A stretch of DNA of 64,000 nucleotides. Source: G965203045 sp965203045. GTDB taxonomy: Bacteria > Pseudomonadota > Gammaproteobacteria > PS1 > Pseudothioglobaceae. Location of the stretch: the NCBI GenBank assembly GCA_965203045.1, contig OZ241850.1, forward strand, positions 620,001 to 684,000. The letters run 5' to 3'. Within the stretch, counting starts at the first letter, position 1; every line of letters begins with the position of its first letter. The notes under the pieces are model-generated. The model was not told the DNA's origin. It saw nothing but the letters and a program-made list of their open reading frames with translations, and made no database searches. The position numbers were made by a program, and so were the translations under genes. Below are positions 34,832-43,898 of this stretch, in pieces.

Positions 34832-35230
34832 CAAAGAAAATAGCGAATGTGAAAAATACCAGCGTTATTGATAGCTTAATGATTTCTAGCTAAGGCGCAA
34901 AAATTATCCAAAGATGGCTCAAAATTTTTAATCAGCCAAATCTGATTGGTTCTGAGCCCGCAAAAGATATATTGCCCTGTTGAGTTCATTAGTTTAGAAA
35001 GCACTAAATTGTCACTAGCACGCTAACCATGAGCCTAAGAACTCTAATTGCCTTTGGTGTGATGTTACTGGTGGTAGACTTAGCTAAATCGTCATTGGAG
35101 ATTGAATAGCCATCCGAACTCACTGATAGTGTCAGTATAAAGGTGCTATTTTGTCAGTGGTAGCCGGTTTTTAATCAGTGTATCTGCGGCTTTGGTCCTT
35201 GTGTAGGCACCATTCGCATATTGAGTATTT
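34832..35230. other. Decayed mobile-element end (leader relic)
   Basis: Bases around 34930-34990 (AATC...AAATCTGATTGGTTCTG, CCCGCAAAAGATA, ATTGCCCTGTTGAGTTCATT) are a degraded copy of 8925-8985, the attenuator region of leader 4. A 26-codon ORF (MSLRTLIAFGVMLLVV...) near 35030 is probably noise. The stretch ends in the decayed tRNA-Thr fragment. Confidence 0.5.
35171..35214 (+). other. Decayed tRNA-Thr 3'-half, oldest attachment-site relic
   Basis: TTAATCAGTG, then CTGCGG, TTGGTCC, TTGTGT and GGCACCATT align along their whole length with the tRNA-Thr 3' fragment at 9401-9445, with substitutions scattered throughout. It marks the border between the island and the ribosomal core region. Confidence 0.55.
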
Positions 35231-35677
35231 TTAGCCCAGTTGTTTTCTTAATAGTTGATTAACTAATCCGAGCTCGGCTTTGCCAGCTAATTTGGTTTTT
35301 AACTGTGGCATTAATTTACCTATATCTGCTATTGATGGATTTTCTATGTTTGCCAATAGGGTAGTGATAGCGGTATTAATTTCTGCTTCACTCATTTGTG
35401 TTGGCATATACTCGGCTAAAACTTTAATTTCCTCTGCTTCGCCACTGGCAAGGTCATCTCTGTTGGCTTGAGTAAATTGGTTTTGTGAATCTTTGCGTTG
35501 CTTTATCATTTTTTGGATAATGCTGATGATGTCGGTATCGGTTAGTTCAATACGTTTATCTATTTCTTGCTGTCTACAAGCTGAAAACAGCATACGCAAA
35601 GTTTTTAAGCGGGTAGTTTGTTTGTTTTTAAGCGCCGACTTCATATCAGCACTTATCTGATTTCTTAGAGTTGACAT
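35231..35677 (-). CDS. yqeY: GatB/YqeY domain protein
   Basis: 148 aa, full length for the family. It starts MSTLRNQISADMKSALKNK, with LRMLFSACRQQEIDKR and the conserved YMPTQMSEAEI. It is related to the tail domain of amidotransferase subunit GatB; the exact role is unknown. It follows rpsU by 7 bases, a conserved order in many gammaproteobacteria, and is the last gene of the core cluster before the island. Confidence 0.9.
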   Translation of the reverse strand: MSTLRNQISADMKSALKNKQTTRLKTLRMLFSACRQQEIDKRIELTDTDIISIIQKMIKQRKDSQNQFTQANRDDLASGEAEEIKVLAEYMPTQMSEAEINTAITTLLANIENPSIADIGKLMPQLKTKLAGKAELGLVNQLLRKQLG

Positions 35678-35684
35678 ACGTAGG

Positions 35685-35900
35685 TCAGTATAATCGTTTG
35701 TGATGAAGTCTATTTCTAGCTATTTCTTTGTGCAAACGTTTTATCGCAGCTGCTTTTTTACGTTTTCTAATCCAAGTTGGTTTTTCATAAAACTCTTTTT
35801 TACGAATATCGGTAATAACTCCAGCCCTTTCACAAACACGACGAAAACGACGCAAGGCGACATCAAAATATTCATTGTCTTTAACCTTAATCTCTGGCAT
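35685..35900 (-). CDS. rpsU: 30S ribosomal protein S21
   Basis: 71 aa, usual length. Begins MPEIKVKDNEYFDVALRRF and ends in a basic tail. It joins the 30S platform near the anti-Shine-Dalgarno region. Here it sits directly behind rplQ (2 nt gap) rather than beside dnaG, so it appears to be the distal part of the alpha operon. Confidence 0.95.
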   Translation of the reverse strand: MPEIKVKDNEYFDVALRRFRRVCERAGVITDIRKKEFYEKPTWIRKRKKAAAIKRLHKEIARNRLHHKRLY

Positions 35901-35902
35901 AT

Positions 35903-36352
35903 TTACTTGCTATTTTTCTGTTCATCAGTGCTAGTTGTTGCTACTTCATCAACAATGTCATCTTCATCCTCATCAACAACTGGTTCTATGATATCGCTCA
36001 AGCCAACCAATTGCATATACGCCATTTTTGATTTATCGCCAGGTCTAAAACTACATTTTAAAATACGGGTATAACCACCGGGTCTTTGATTATAATAAGA
36101 ACCTATTTGGGTAAATAATTTATGGACGATTTCATCATTTCTCAGGCGCGCAAAAACATAGCGACGGTTGGCAATACTATCGGTCTTTGCCTTAGTAATA
36201 AGGGGTTCAACAACACCTCTTAGCTCTTTTGCTCTAGCAAGAGTGGTTTTAATGGTTTGATGACGCAATAGTTCAACTGCTAAATTTTTAAACATCGCTT
36301 TTCTGTGCGCGGCATTGCGATTAAGTTTGCGTCCAGATTTCCTGTGTCTCAT
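35903..36352 (-). CDS. rplQ: 50S ribosomal protein L17, with acidic tail
   Basis: 149 aa; the core of about 118 residues is typical (MRHRKSGRKLNRNAAHRKAM). A C-terminal extension of about 30 residues is strongly acidic (DEDEDDIVDEV). Such tails vary between species. It follows rpoA with 11 nt between them. Confidence 0.95.
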   Translation of the reverse strand: MRHRKSGRKLNRNAAHRKAMFKNLAVELLRHQTIKTTLARAKELRGVVEPLITKAKTDSIANRRYVFARLRNDEIVHKLFTQIGSYYNQRPGGYTRILKCSFRPGDKSKMAYMQLVGLSDIIEPVVDEDEDDIVDEVATTSTDEQKNSK

Positions 36353-36363
36353 AATTTAACCTC

Positions 36364-37347
36364 TTATTCTGAGACCAAATCAATCGGCGGCCAATTCTCA
36401 ATTATTGTGCCCAGTGATAGTTCTTTATCCGTTAGCACCGCTTTAATTTCATTGAGTGATTTTTTACCTAAGTTTGGTGTGCGTAACAATTCTTGTTCGG
36501 TTTTTTGCACTAAATCGCCAATGTAGTAAATTTGCTCGGCTTTTAGACAATTTGCAGAACGTACCGTTAATTCTAATTCATCCACAGCACTTAGTAAAAT
36601 TGGGGCAAAATCTTCTGAAGTTGGCTGCGGCGGCACTTCTTCTACCGGTTCTAACTCAATAAATGATATTAATTGGTCTTTTAAAATAGTAGCGGCTCGT
36701 TTGATGGCTTGTTCTGCATCAACCGAACCGTTAGTTGTCATTTTAATATTGAGTTTATCAAGGTTGGTATTTTGCCCTAGGCGTGCTGATTCCACAGTAA
36801 AACTCACCTGTTTTATCGGTGAATAATTTGCATCTAGCGCCAAATGACCAATAGCTAATTCTTCATTTTGCTCTCGCGTAAGGGCACTATCATAACCAAT
36901 ACCAGTAGTAATAAATAAACGCATAGAAATATTAGCATCTTTACTTAAAGTGGCGATTATATGTTCTGGATTATACACCTCCACATCAGAGGAGACATTG
37001 CCAATATCAGCGCCTGTTAATTCTCCAGGGCCTTTTTTTTCAATCACTACTTCTGCTGATTTACCGCGAATTAGAGAGAGTGAAATTTCTTTTAAATTAA
37101 GTAGCATGTCCAACACATCTTCACCCACACCCTCTAATGAAGAGAATTCATGCTTAACACCTTCAATAGCAACCGCTGAAATTGCGTTGCCGGGAATAGA
37201 TGAAAGCAATATTCTTCTAAGAGCATTACCTAGAGTATGTCCAAAACCACGTTCCAATGGTTCTAAAACAATTTTGAAACAATTAGTTGATAATTCAACA
37301 GATTCAACCAATCTGGGTTTTAAAAAATCTTTGGCATTAGTTTGCAT
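36364..37347 (-). CDS. rpoA: RNA polymerase alpha subunit
   Basis: 327 aa, full length. The N-terminal dimerisation domain (1-235) has the GFGHTLGNALRRILLSS motif; the C-terminal domain (about 250-327) has LRTPNLGKKSLNEIK, which contacts UP elements and activators. It lies between rpsD and rplQ in the standard alpha operon order. Confidence 0.97.
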   Translation of the reverse strand: MQTNAKDFLKPRLVESVELSTNCFKIVLEPLERGFGHTLGNALRRILLSSIPGNAISAVAIEGVKHEFSSLEGVGEDVLDMLLNLKEISLSLIRGKSAEVVIEKKGPGELTGADIGNVSSDVEVYNPEHIIATLSKDANISMRLFITTGIGYDSALTREQNEELAIGHLALDANYSPIKQVSFTVESARLGQNTNLDKLNIKMTTNGSVDAEQAIKRAATILKDQLISFIELEPVEEVPPQPTSEDFAPILLSAVDELELTVRSANCLKAEQIYYIGDLVQKTEQELLRTPNLGKKSLNEIKAVLTDKELSLGTIIENWPPIDLVSE

Positions 37348-37355
37348 AGTTAATC

Positions 37356-37982
37356 CTACTTAGAATACAATTCAACAATCAAATGTTCTTGAATATCTGC
37401 TGATAAATCAGAGCGCTGTGGTGCTGATTTAAAAACTCCTGATAAAGCTTTAACATCTACTTCTAGCCATTCTGGAAAACCCATTTGCTCAGCATATTCT
37501 ATAGAAAATTTAATACGTTCTTGTTTTTGGGACTTGTCTCTAATGGCGATTTTATCATTTACACCTAACTGAAAAGAAGGGATGTTAACCACCTTTTCAT
37601 TAACCATAATGGCCTTATGGCTTACTAATTGTCTGGCTTGGGCGCGAGTACTTGCATAGCCCATACGATAAACCACATTATCAAGCCTTGACTCTAATAA
37701 AGTTAATAAGTTTTCACCAGTTGAACCCTTCTTACGACTGGCAGCTTTGTAGTAATTTCTAAATTGTTTTTCTAAAATACCATACGTGCGCTTAACTTTT
37801 TGCTTTTCTCTTAATTGCAAACCGTAATCACTGTCTTTTTTTCCACGCGCACCAACACCGTGAACACCGGGAAATTGACTTAACCTACATTTGCTATCTA
37901 GGGAACGCACCCCGCTTTTTAGGGATAGGTCCATTCCTTCTCTGCGGGCTAATTTACAAGTAGGTCCAGTATATCTTGCCAT
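37356..37982 (-). CDS. rpsD: 30S ribosomal protein S4
   Basis: 208 aa, full length. The S4 RNA-binding domain is visible at about residues 98-160 (SRLDNVVYRMGYASTRAQAR). It is an early-assembly 16S rRNA binder and, in E. coli, the autoregulator of the alpha operon. It starts 2 nt after the rpsK stop. Confidence 0.97.
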   Translation of the reverse strand: MARYTGPTCKLARREGMDLSLKSGVRSLDSKCRLSQFPGVHGVGARGKKDSDYGLQLREKQKVKRTYGILEKQFRNYYKAASRKKGSTGENLLTLLESRLDNVVYRMGYASTRAQARQLVSHKAIMVNEKVVNIPSFQLGVNDKIAIRDKSQKQERIKFSIEYAEQMGFPEWLEVDVKALSGVFKSAPQRSDLSADIQEHLIVELYSK

Positions 37983-37984
37983 TA

Positions 37985-38368
37985 TTAAACTCTACGTTTT
38001 TTAGAGGGACGGCAACCATTGTGAGGAATGGGGGTAACATCGGCAATAGTGCCGATTTTAAACCCTAAGCCATTTAGAGCCTTTATTGCTGAATCACGAC
38101 CTGGACCCGGTCCTTTAACGCGTACATCTAGGTTTTTCATTCCAAATTCCAAAGCGCTATTACCACATTTCTCGGCTGCTATTTGAGCGGCGAACGGAGT
38201 GGATTTCCTTGAACCTCTAAAACCGCTACCACCGGAAGTTGCCCAACAGAGCGCACCACCATGACGGTCGGTAATCATCACAATAGTATTATTAAAGCTG
38301 GCACTAATATAGGCAATGCCATCGGTAATATGCTTTTTAGTTTTTTTCTTAGTACTTTTTTGAACCAT
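37985..38368 (-). CDS. rpsK: 30S ribosomal protein S11
   Basis: 127 aa, with the conserved C-terminus VTPIPHNGCRPSKKRRV and the core VKGPGPGRDSAIKAL. It is part of the platform at the mRNA exit. It lies between rpsM and rpsD. Confidence 0.97.
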   Translation of the reverse strand: MVQKSTKKKTKKHITDGIAYISASFNNTIVMITDRHGGALCWATSGGSGFRGSRKSTPFAAQIAAEKCGNSALEFGMKNLDVRVKGPGPGRDSAIKALNGLGFKIGTIADVTPIPHNGCRPSKKRRV

Positions 38369-38375
38369 AATTATT

Positions 38376-38729
38376 TTATTTAATTAATCGCCTTGGGCCT
38401 TTACGGGTTCTAGCATTAGTTCTGGTTCTTTGGCCCCTAACCGGCAGGCCTTTGCGATGGCGAATACCGCGATAGCAACCCAAATCTCTTAAACGTTTGA
38501 TATTCATCGCAACTTCACGACGTAAATCACCCTCAACTACTAGCTTAGCAACCGCGGTGCGAATATTCTCTAATTGCTTATCACTCAGGCTACTAACTTT
38601 AATGCTTGGTCCAACTTTGCTCTGCTTACAGATTTTATGCGCGTTACTATTGCCTATACCATAAATGGATTGCAAGCTGATAACAATATGTTTATCAACT
38701 GAAATGTTAATTCCCGAAATACGCGCCAT
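38376..38729 (-). CDS. rpsM: 30S ribosomal protein S13
   Basis: 117 aa. Starts MARISGINI and ends in a basic tail with RGQRTRTNARTRKGPRR. It contacts the P-site tRNA and the L5 bridge. First gene of the alpha operon proper; 83 nt separate it from rpmJ. Confidence 0.97.
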   Translation of the reverse strand: MARISGINISVDKHIVISLQSIYGIGNSNAHKICKQSKVGPSIKVSSLSDKQLENIRTAVAKLVVEGDLRREVAMNIKRLRDLGCYRGIRHRKGLPVRGQRTRTNARTRKGPRRLIK

Positions 38730-38812
38730 AATATTCTTTTTGTCTAAAAAATTCTGTTATTCAAAAGGCAAGTGATTATACTGTATTGGTGTCATTATGT
38801 CAATAATAATCG

Positions 38813-38926
38813 TCAACCTTGACGCTGTTTGTGTCTAGGGTCTTTACAAATTACCCTTATTACGCCGTTGCGTCTAATTATTTTACAATTTTTACAAATT
38901 TTTTTAACTGATGTTCTTACCTTCAT
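38813..38926 (-). CDS. rpmJ: 50S ribosomal protein L36
   Basis: 37 aa: begins MKVRTSVKKICKNC and ends CKDPRHKQRQG. Zinc ligands C11, C14, C27 and H32 are all present, so this is the zinc-binding form. It starts 5 nt after the secY stop. Confidence 0.95.
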   Translation of the reverse strand: MKVRTSVKKICKNCKIIRRNGVIRVICKDPRHKQRQG

Positions 38927-38931
38927 AATAC

Positions 38932-40230
38932 CTACCTCAAGTTCGCTTTTGCCATCAAATCACCATATTGGTCCGACATCAAATGTGATTGTAATTGTGC
39001 CATAAAATCCATAATTACAACTACAATAATTAATAAACTAGTACCGCCGAAATAAAAGGGTATATTCCAATATAAAATCAAAAATTCTGGCAATAAGCAC
39101 ACCGCAGTAATATAAATTGCCCCAGCAAAAGTAAGGCGGCTAGTAACACTATCAATATAATCCGCTGAATGTTTACCGGGACGAATACCGGGAATAAAAC
39201 CGCCAGAGCGACGCAAATTATCAGCAATGTCCCCAGGATTAAAAACCAAAGCGGTATAAAAAAAAGCAAAAAATAAGATAGCCATAGCATACAAAACAAT
39301 GTAGAGAGGTTGCCCTGGGGAAATACTAGCAATTAAGTCAGGAATAAAACCCTCACCCTGTGCAAACCAGCCACCTAATGTTGCGGGAAATAAAATAATA
39401 CTAGATGCAAAAATGGGTGGGATTACCCCAGACATATTGATTTTAAGCGGCAAATAACTAGACTGCCCGCCATACATTTTGCGCCCTTGTTGACGTTTAG
39501 CATAATTAACCGTTATCCTACGTTGTCCCCGTTCCATAAAGACCACAAATGCGGTTACTAATAACACCATAGCAAACACAAATATCACCAAAACAATAGT
39601 TAGCTCGCCTGTTCCTACCAAAGATAAGGTTGACCCAATCGCACTAGGAAGACCTGATACAATACCAGCAAAAATAATCATTGAGATACCATTGCCAATA
39701 CCTTTTTCAGTAATCTGCTCACCAAGCCACATCAAAAATAATGTTCCGGTTGTAAGAGTAATTACAGTAACTAAACTAAAATCAAAGCCGGTATTGGTAA
39801 CCAAATTCGCTCCACCCGCGCTTTGTCCCTGCAAAGCAATAGAAATACCATAAGATTGAAATACTGCTAGCAAAACTGTGCCCAAACGAGTATATTGGGT
39901 TATTGTGCGCCTGCCAGCTTCACCCTCCTTTTTGAGTTGTTCCAACGAAGGGACCACTGCACTCATTAATTGCATAATAATTGAAGAGGAAATATAAGGC
40001 ATAATGCCCAAAGTAAAAATAGATAAACGTTCCAAAGCGCCACCAGAGAACATATTAAACATATCTAGGATTGTTCCTTGTTGTTCCTCAACCAAGCTGG
40101 CTAGCGCCTCTGGGTTTATAAAAGGGATGGTAATATGAGTACCAAAGCGAAACACCACCAAAGCAAGTAGCAAAAATACAATACGTGCTTTTAAATCATC
40201 GGTGAGCAATCCTAACGTTTTAGTATTCAT
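38932..40230 (-). CDS. secY: Protein translocase subunit SecY
   Basis: 432 aa with ten hydrophobic segments. It includes the plug region after helix 1 and the conserved cytoplasmic loop with YAKRQQGRKMYGG. It forms the SecYEG channel in the inner membrane. It lies between rplO and rpmJ, the standard place in the spc operon. Confidence 0.97.
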   Translation of the reverse strand: MNTKTLGLLTDDLKARIVFLLLALVVFRFGTHITIPFINPEALASLVEEQQGTILDMFNMFSGGALERLSIFTLGIMPYISSSIIMQLMSAVVPSLEQLKKEGEAGRRTITQYTRLGTVLLAVFQSYGISIALQGQSAGGANLVTNTGFDFSLVTVITLTTGTLFLMWLGEQITEKGIGNGISMIIFAGIVSGLPSAIGSTLSLVGTGELTIVLVIFVFAMVLLVTAFVVFMERGQRRITVNYAKRQQGRKMYGGQSSYLPLKINMSGVIPPIFASSIILFPATLGGWFAQGEGFIPDLIASISPGQPLYIVLYAMAILFFAFFYTALVFNPGDIADNLRRSGGFIPGIRPGKHSADYIDSVTSRLTFAGAIYITAVCLLPEFLILYWNIPFYFGGTSLLIIVVVIMDFMAQLQSHLMSDQYGDLMAKANLR

Positions 40231-40235
40231 AATAC

Positions 40236-40661
40236 TTAACCAATAATTGAACCGCCAGCTGCTTCAATGGCGTCTTTTGCGCCTTTAGTTGCTCTAATAC
40301 CAATTAATTTAACTGCGCGCTCAATATTGCCTGATAAAATAACTTTAACAAATAAAATTTGCTTGCTAACTAAATTATTATTTTTAAGTGTTATTAAATC
40401 AATCTCATTAGCATCACATTTATTAAGCTCTGTTAGAGTAATTTCAGCGTTGAATTTGGCAATTTTAGAACGAAAGCCAAATTTTGGCAAACGCCGTTGC
40501 AAAGGCATTTGTCCACCTTCAAAACCAATTCTACTACCACTTCCAGAACGCGACTTCTGCCCCTTATGCCCTCTACCACAAGTTTTACCAAAACCAGAAC
40601 CAATGCCGCGTCCAACACGCTTTCTATTACTTTTATTATTTTTCAGTGTGTTAAGATACAT
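40236..40661 (-). CDS. rplO: 50S ribosomal protein L15
   Basis: 141 aa. Glycine- and arginine-rich N-terminus (KRVGRGIGSGFGKTCGRGHKG) and C-terminal globular domain. Late-assembly 23S rRNA binder. It is 5 nt upstream of secY. Confidence 0.97.
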   Translation of the reverse strand: MYLNTLKNNKSNRKRVGRGIGSGFGKTCGRGHKGQKSRSGSGSRIGFEGGQMPLQRRLPKFGFRSKIAKFNAEITLTELNKCDANEIDLITLKNNNLVSKQILFVKVILSGNIERAVKLIGIRATKGAKDAIEAAGGSIIG

Positions 40662-40671
40662 AATAAAGCCC

Positions 40672-40854
40672 TTATTCTACTTTTAATAAGTAGGCAACCT
40701 TGTTAACCATGCCCCTAATTGCAGGGGTATCTTCTAACTCAACTACTTGATTGATTTTTTTTAAACCCAACCCGTTAACAGTTGCCCTGTGACTAGGCAA
40801 GCGACCATGGACGCTTTTGGTGAGGGTAATTTTAAGAGTTGATTTCTTAGCCAT
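40672..40854 (-). CDS. rpmD: 50S ribosomal protein L30
   Basis: 60 aa, with LTKSVHGRLPSHRATVNGLG as the family core. It overlaps rpsE by 8 bases, so translation is coupled. Confidence 0.96.
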   Translation of the reverse strand: MAKKSTLKITLTKSVHGRLPSHRATVNGLGLKKINQVVELEDTPAIRGMVNKVAYLLKVE

Positions 40855-41383
40855 CGCTTGCTTTTATGTGTTTTTGTTGTGTAATAGTTAAAATATCACC
40901 AACTTTTTTAGAACGTTTTGCTGCAATATAATCTGGGTTTGCCATCTTCGTTAAACCATCAATAGTAGCTCTGACCACACTAATTGGATTATTAGTGCCA
41001 TTACACTTTGCCAAAATATTATGTACGCCCACAGCCTCAAACACAGCGCGCATAGGACCGCCGGCAATTACCCCAGTTCCCTCTGAAGCAGGTTGCATAT
41101 AAACCTTTGCCGCGCCAACACAAGAATTAACCGCATAATACAAAGTGCTATCTTTAAGCACAGCTTTTTTCATTGAACGTTTGGCATGTTCTACCGCTTT
41201 TTGAATCGCGGCAGGAACTTCTTTGGCTTTGCCAGTGCCATAACCAACTAAACCTTTACCATTACCAACTACTGATAATGCTGAAAACCCAAAAACACGC
41301 CCGCCTTTTACCACCTTAGCCACACGACGTACCGCAACTAGTTTTTCAATTAACTCTTCTTCATTATATTCAATTTCTGCCAT
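40847..41383 (-). CDS. rpsE: 30S ribosomal protein S5
   Basis: 178 aa. The N-terminal double-stranded RNA-binding-like fold has VKGGRVFGFSALSVVGNGKG, and the C-terminal domain has EGTGVIAGGPMRAVFEAVG. It contributes to decoding fidelity and mRNA unwinding. Confidence 0.97.
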   Translation of the reverse strand: MAEIEYNEEELIEKLVAVRRVAKVVKGGRVFGFSALSVVGNGKGLVGYGTGKAKEVPAAIQKAVEHAKRSMKKAVLKDSTLYYAVNSCVGAAKVYMQPASEGTGVIAGGPMRAVFEAVGVHNILAKCNGTNNPISVVRATIDGLTKMANPDYIAAKRSKKVGDILTITQQKHIKASDG

Positions 41384-41395
41384 TTTTACCTCTGG

Positions 41396-41746
41396 TTAAA
41401 ATTTTAATCCGCCATCTCTTGCCGCCTGCGCCAACGCTTTGATACGACCATGAAACTTAAAACCGGCACGGTCGAAAGTTACCTCTTTAATTTTAGACTT
41501 CTCAGAAGACTTAGCAATTAAATCGCCAACTTTAGTGGCTGCTTCTATATTGCCACCATTTTTTAATTTAGCAGATAACGAAGAAGCGCTAGCTAAAGTC
41601 TTGCCTTGTGCAACATCAATAATTTGGGCATAAATATGCCTACTAGTTTTATGCACTGATAAAGTAATTTTACTCAGCGCTTTATTCTGCATTCTAAACT
41701 TTCTAGAACGTTTTAACCGCGCCTGCTTTTTAGATAACTTATTCAT
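41396..41746 (-). CDS. rplR: 50S ribosomal protein L18
   Basis: 116 aa. The C-terminus FDRAGFKFHGRIKALAQAAR is characteristic. It binds 5S rRNA with L5 and L25. Its start overlaps the rplF stop by one base. Confidence 0.97.
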   Translation of the reverse strand: MNKLSKKQARLKRSRKFRMQNKALSKITLSVHKTSRHIYAQIIDVAQGKTLASASSLSAKLKNGGNIEAATKVGDLIAKSSEKSKIKEVTFDRAGFKFHGRIKALAQAARDGGLKF

Positions 41747-42294
41747 TATTTTTTCTTAGCTTCTTTTCTAAAAATTTGCTCATCAACATAACAAACACCT
41801 TTGCCTTTGTAAGGCTCAGGTGGTCTGTGGGCTCTAATTTCAGCGGCAGTTTGTCCAACTTTTTGCTTATCATAGCCCTTGATAACAATTTCAGTTTGAG
41901 TTGGTGTTGCAAAAGTAATACCTTCTGGTGTTGGATAAATAATTGGGTGTGAATATCCTAACTGCAAATCTAGATTTTTACCCTTAACACTTACTCTATA
42001 ACCTACGCCAACAAGGTTTAACCTTTTTTCAAAACCATTACTAACCCCAACTACACAATTATTAACATTTGCTCGCGCTGTGCCAGCTTGAGACCAAGCA
42101 AACTTAATTTGCTTATTATCAATATTTTTACCAATGGCAAAATTCAATGTATTATCCACTTGTTTAATCACAACAAAATCGTGCAATTTTAAATTCATCT
42201 CCCCCAATTTGCCCTTAACTTTTATTTTCTGACCACTAATATTAACATCAACGCCATCAGGAATAGTTATTGGTGATTGTGCCATTCTTAGCAT
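41746..42294 (-). CDS. rplF: 50S ribosomal protein L6
   Basis: 182 aa from ATG at 42294, which follows GGAGAA; the longer frame from 42354 runs into rpsH and is not needed. The repeated L6 fold is visible, with HPIIYPTPEGI and the signature RAHRPPEPYKGKG. It sits near the GTPase-associated centre. Confidence 0.96.
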   Translation of the reverse strand: MLRMAQSPITIPDGVDVNISGQKIKVKGKLGEMNLKLHDFVVIKQVDNTLNFAIGKNIDNKQIKFAWSQAGTARANVNNCVVGVSNGFEKRLNLVGVGYRVSVKGKNLDLQLGYSHPIIYPTPEGITFATPTQTEIVIKGYDKQKVGQTAAEIRAHRPPEPYKGKGVCYVDEQIFRKEAKKK

Positions 42295-42310
42295 AAAAAA
42301 TTCTCCAAAT

Positions 42311-42700
42311 TTAATAAACTTCGCACAAAACCTCACCGCCAACACCATCAGCAACAGCTTGTTTGCCTGTTATCACACCTTTGGCAGTAGAAACCACCAC
42401 AATACCCATACCACCAATTACACTAGGCATATCATTATAACCAGCATACACTCTAAGGCCCGGACGGCTTATCCTTTTAATAGAAGCAATCACAGCCTTA
42501 TTTTGATAATATTTTAGTCCCAAAATAAGCGATTTTTTGTCCTTACTAGTTTTAAGCGAGGATAAATAGCCCTCATCTAGGAACACTTTGGCAATAGCCA
42601 ATTTAATTTTTGAAACTGGGACTTCCGCGTTAGCTTTATTCACCGCCTGGGCATTGCGAATACGGCTTAACATATCGGCTATTGGGTCTTGCATACTCAT
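42311..42700 (-). CDS. rpsH: 30S ribosomal protein S8
   Basis: 129 aa. Starts MSMQDPIADMLSRIRNAQ; a second ATG two codons on would give the more usual MQDPIADML. In E. coli it binds the 16S central domain and autoregulates the spc operon. Confidence 0.96.
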   Translation of the reverse strand: MSMQDPIADMLSRIRNAQAVNKANAEVPVSKIKLAIAKVFLDEGYLSSLKTSKDKKSLILGLKYYQNKAVIASIKRISRPGLRVYAGYNDMPSVIGGMGIVVVSTAKGVITGKQAVADGVGGEVLCEVY

Positions 42701-42720
42701 AATAATTTTTCCTTATTTAA

Positions 42721-43026
42721 TTACCAACTAGATTTACAAATACCTGGAACCTCGCCATTCATCGCCCGTTCTCTTAATTTAGTACGTCCTAAACCAAACT
42801 TACGATAGACCCCATTTGGTCTACCGGTTAAATTGCAGCGATTACGCATTCTAACTGGCGAGGCATCTCTAGGCAGCGCTTGTAATTTAACCATTGCATC
42901 AAGGCGCTGGTCATTACTACTACTGGGGCTCTTAATAATCTTTTTCAAAGCTTGACGTTTTTCTTGGTATTTAGCCACTACTTTGGCGCGTTTTATATCA
43001 CGGTTAATCATTGATTTTTTAGCCAT
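42721..43026 (-). CDS. rpsN: 30S ribosomal protein S14, long form
   Basis: 101 aa, the long type. It lacks the paired CxxC zinc motif of the short form. The C-terminus RFGLGRTKLRE-like segment (KFGLGRTKLRERAMNG) is conserved. Confidence 0.96.
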   Translation of the reverse strand: MAKKSMINRDIKRAKVVAKYQEKRQALKKIIKSPSSSNDQRLDAMVKLQALPRDASPVRMRNRCNLTGRPNGVYRKFGLGRTKLRERAMNGEVPGICKSSW

Positions 43027-43040
43027 TTCTTATCATTAAT

Positions 43041-43577
43041 TTATTTAAACGGAAAATCAAAAGCGCTAAGTAATTGCTCAGCATCTTCATCAGTCTTGGC
43101 AGAAGTAGTAATACAAACATCTAGACCCCTAACTTTCTGCACTTTCTCAAAGTCAATTTCAGGGAATACAATTTGCTCGGCAATACCCATACTAAAATTA
43201 CCACGGCCATCAAACGATTTTGGACTTAATCCCCGAAAATCACGAATTCTAGGAATAGCAACATTAACCAGACGGTCTAAAAATTCATACATTTTTTTAC
43301 AACGTAGTGTAACTTTTGTACCAATTGGCATTCCTTGTCTTAATTTAAAACTAGCAACCGATTTTTTAGCAAGCACTGCAATTGGCTTCTGTCCAGCAAT
43401 CAAAGCTAGCTCAGCCATAGCATTTTCTAGCACTTTTTTATCGCCAATAGCATCACCAAGCCCCATATTTAGAGTAATTTTTTCAATTTTTGGCACTGCC
43501 ATAGCATTATTCCTAGTAAACGTTTTTTGTAAACTAGGAATAATATCTTCTTTGTATTTTTGTTGTAATCTCGCCAT
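43041..43577 (-). CDS. rplE: 50S ribosomal protein L5
   Basis: 178 aa, with KITLNMGLGDAIGDKK near the N-terminus and RIRDFRGLSPKSFDGRGNF in the middle. It binds 5S rRNA and contacts the P-site tRNA. Confidence 0.97.
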   Translation of the reverse strand: MARLQQKYKEDIIPSLQKTFTRNNAMAVPKIEKITLNMGLGDAIGDKKVLENAMAELALIAGQKPIAVLAKKSVASFKLRQGMPIGTKVTLRCKKMYEFLDRLVNVAIPRIRDFRGLSPKSFDGRGNFSMGIAEQIVFPEIDFEKVQKVRGLDVCITTSAKTDEDAEQLLSAFDFPFK

Positions 43578-43585
43578 AACACCAA

Positions 43586-43897
43586 TTAGCCAATAGTTTT
43601 ACCATTAGACTTATAAAACCTTTCCTTTTGTTTATCTTGATTAAAGCGAAAACCAACTCTATCAGCCTTTTTAGTTTCCGGATTTAAAATCGCCACATTA
43701 GAAATATCAATAGGCATATTTTTATCACTAATCCCGCCAGTAATACCCTTATCAGGATTAGGTTTAATGTGTTTTTTAGCAACATTAACACCCTCAATAA
43801 TTACCTTAGCCCCAAGTATTTGCTCAATACTGCCAGTAGCGCCCTTATCTTTGCCAGCAATTACGATTATCTCGTCGTTTTTTCTTAATTTTTGCAT
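43586..43897 (-). CDS. rplX: 50S ribosomal protein L24
   Basis: 103 aa. The KOW motif is at the N-terminus (NDEIIVIAGKDKGATGSIEQ). Initiator of 50S assembly. One nt separates it from rplN. Confidence 0.97.
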   Translation of the reverse strand: MQKLRKNDEIIVIAGKDKGATGSIEQILGAKVIIEGVNVAKKHIKPNPDKGITGGISDKNMPIDISNVAILNPETKKADRVGFRFNQDKQKERFYKSNGKTIG

Positions 43898-43898
43898 C

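Noticed and set aside
35032..35109. 26-codon ORF in the decayed island end
   Set aside because: Too short, no ribosome binding site, in sequence that is clearly decaying.
43096..43596. 166-codon ORF on +, antisense to rplE
   Set aside because: Lies wholly over the L5 gene and arises from its codon bias.
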